Positions 63,499 through 64,000 of a stretch of 64,000 bases of DNA are shown one piece after another (position 1 is the stretch's first letter; each line of letters opens with the position of its first letter). The stretch spans positions 1 through 64,000 of the forward strand of contig NZ_BMQK01000002.1 of NCBI RefSeq assembly GCF_014648075.1, written 5' to 3'. The position numbers and the translations under genes are program-made. This DNA is from Streptomyces ruber (GTDB lineage: Bacteria > Actinomycetota > Actinomycetes > Streptomycetales > Streptomycetaceae). The notes beneath the pieces were generated by a model. That model was not told the origin of the DNA, ran no database searches, and saw nothing but the letters and a program-made list of their open reading frames with translations.

Positions 63499-64000
63499 AT
63501 GACAGAGACGGCGAGCGGTCCGGCAGCACGAGGTTCCCGCGCGAAGGGCACCAAGGCCACCAAGGGACTGCGTATCGAGCGGATCCACACGACCCCCGGC
63601 GTGCATCCGTACGACGAGGTCGAGTGGGCGAGCCGTGACGTCGTCATGACCAACTGGCGCGACGGCTCGGTCAACTTCGAGCAGCGTGGCGTCGAGTTCC
63701 CCGAGTTCTGGTCGGTGAACGCGGTCAACATCGTCACCAGTAAGTACTTCCGCGGTGCCGTCGGTACGCCGCAGCGCGAGGTGAGCCTCAAGCAGCTCAT
63801 CGACCGCATCGTGAAGACGTACCGGAAGGCCGGTGAGGACTACAAGTACTTCGCCTCGCCCGCCGACGCCGAGATCTTCGAGCACGAGCTGGCGTACGCC
63901 CTCCTGCACCAGATCTTCAGCTTCAACAGCCCGGTCTGGTTCAACGTCGGAACCCCGCAGCCCCAGCAGGTCTCCGCCTGCTTCATCCTGTCCGTCGACG
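63499..64000 (+). CDS. nrdJ: Vitamin B12-dependent (class II) ribonucleotide reductase, 5' part
   Basis: The window holds the first 167 codons from ATG 63499, preceded by GGGAGGCGG at 6 nt or less. A basic lead (RGSRAKGTKATKGLRIERI) is followed by the actinobacterial NrdJ start: HPYDEVEWASRDVVMTNWRD, EFPEFWSVNAVNIVTSKYFRG and FNSPVWFNVG, ending at QVSACFIL where the first active-site Cys of the reductase lies. It makes deoxynucleotides with adenosylcobalamin and needs no oxygen. It is cut by the window edge. Confidence 0.95.
   Translation, partial: MTETASGPAARGSRAKGTKATKGLRIERIHTTPGVHPYDEVEWASRDVVMTNWRDGSVNFEQRGVEFPEFWSVNAVNIVTSKYFRGAVGTPQREVSLKQLIDRIVKTYRKAGEDYKYFASPADAEIFEHELAYALLHQIFSFNSPVWFNVGTPQPQQVSACFILSVD

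Noticed and set aside
1..64000. Insertion sequence, integrase, att duplication or prophage
   Set aside because: No transposase, recombinase or phage structural gene was seen. The tRNA-Thr gene has no integrase or repeated 3' end nearby, and base composition is even throughout.

Overview
This window is core chromosome of a high-GC actinomycete, almost certainly a Streptomyces. The evidence is the very strong G/C third-position bias, many GTG starts, and a gene order that matches what I recall of the S. coelicolor SCO5746-SCO5805 interval (rRNA end, osa osmosensing locus, ftsK, recA/recX, gluABCD, miaB/miaA, dapF, hflX, lexA, nrdRJ). Names resting on that synteny are from memory, not from a search. 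I see no insertion sequence, prophage, CRISPR array or biosynthetic megacluster.

Layout. 1-331: the 3' end of 23S rRNA, 5S rRNA and a strong rrn terminator. 375-1052: a shortened DegT/DnrJ-type aminotransferase relative. 1145-1259: tRNA-Thr(GGT) with its own promoter and a bidirectional terminator. 1265-10986: the osmotic-stress locus, with osaC (RsbW-like kinase/PAS/GAF/PP2C) divergent from osaA (huge poly-HAMP hybrid kinase), followed by osaB (response regulator with coiled coil). 11189-18354: ftsK, a RodZ-like membrane HTH protein, rimO-pgsA-cinA (translationally coupled) and clgR. 18765-26243: a small protein, then leftward nei-type glycosylase, Lhr helicase and an alpha/alpha-toroid-like protein, and rightward DUF3046. 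26360-29969: AI-2E-family exporter, recA and recX. 30028-33054 (leftward): FAD monooxygenase, then a three-cysteine leader peptide ahead of cysteine dioxygenase and rhodanese. 33245-39323: the gluABCD glutamate ABC transporter facing its two-component regulator gluR-gluK. 39339-41681 (leftward): TAXI solute-binding protein and a Tat-exported PGRP amidase. 41910-48025: MazG-like protein, miaB, LigB-like protein, two small leftward genes, miaA, a membrane protein and dapF. 48323-53873: rshA, an M1 peptidase and hflX. 54010-56491 (leftward): two tandem V8/trypsin-like lipoprotein peptidases. 56913-59143: a PLP aminotransferase and a siderophore-type acyltransferase. 59282-64000: DinG/XPD-like helicase convergent with lexA, then nrdR and the start of the B12-dependent ribonucleotide reductase nrdJ.

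Themes. DNA repair and SOS recur (nei, lhr, recA, recX, DinG-like helicase, lexA), with LexA-box-like sites at recA and lexA. Stress sensing is prominent (osaABC, clgR, rshA). tRNA and ribosome modification is represented by rimO, miaA and miaB. Several genes lack a Shine-Dalgarno and have a TANNNT hexamer 6-9 nt before the start codon, which suggests leaderless transcripts.

The least expected element is the 15-codon, three-cysteine ORF at 31087-31134 on the minus strand. It has its own ribosome binding site and sits between a good promoter and the cysteine dioxygenase gene, so it looks like a cysteine-sensing translational attenuator for a sulfur-catabolic operon.
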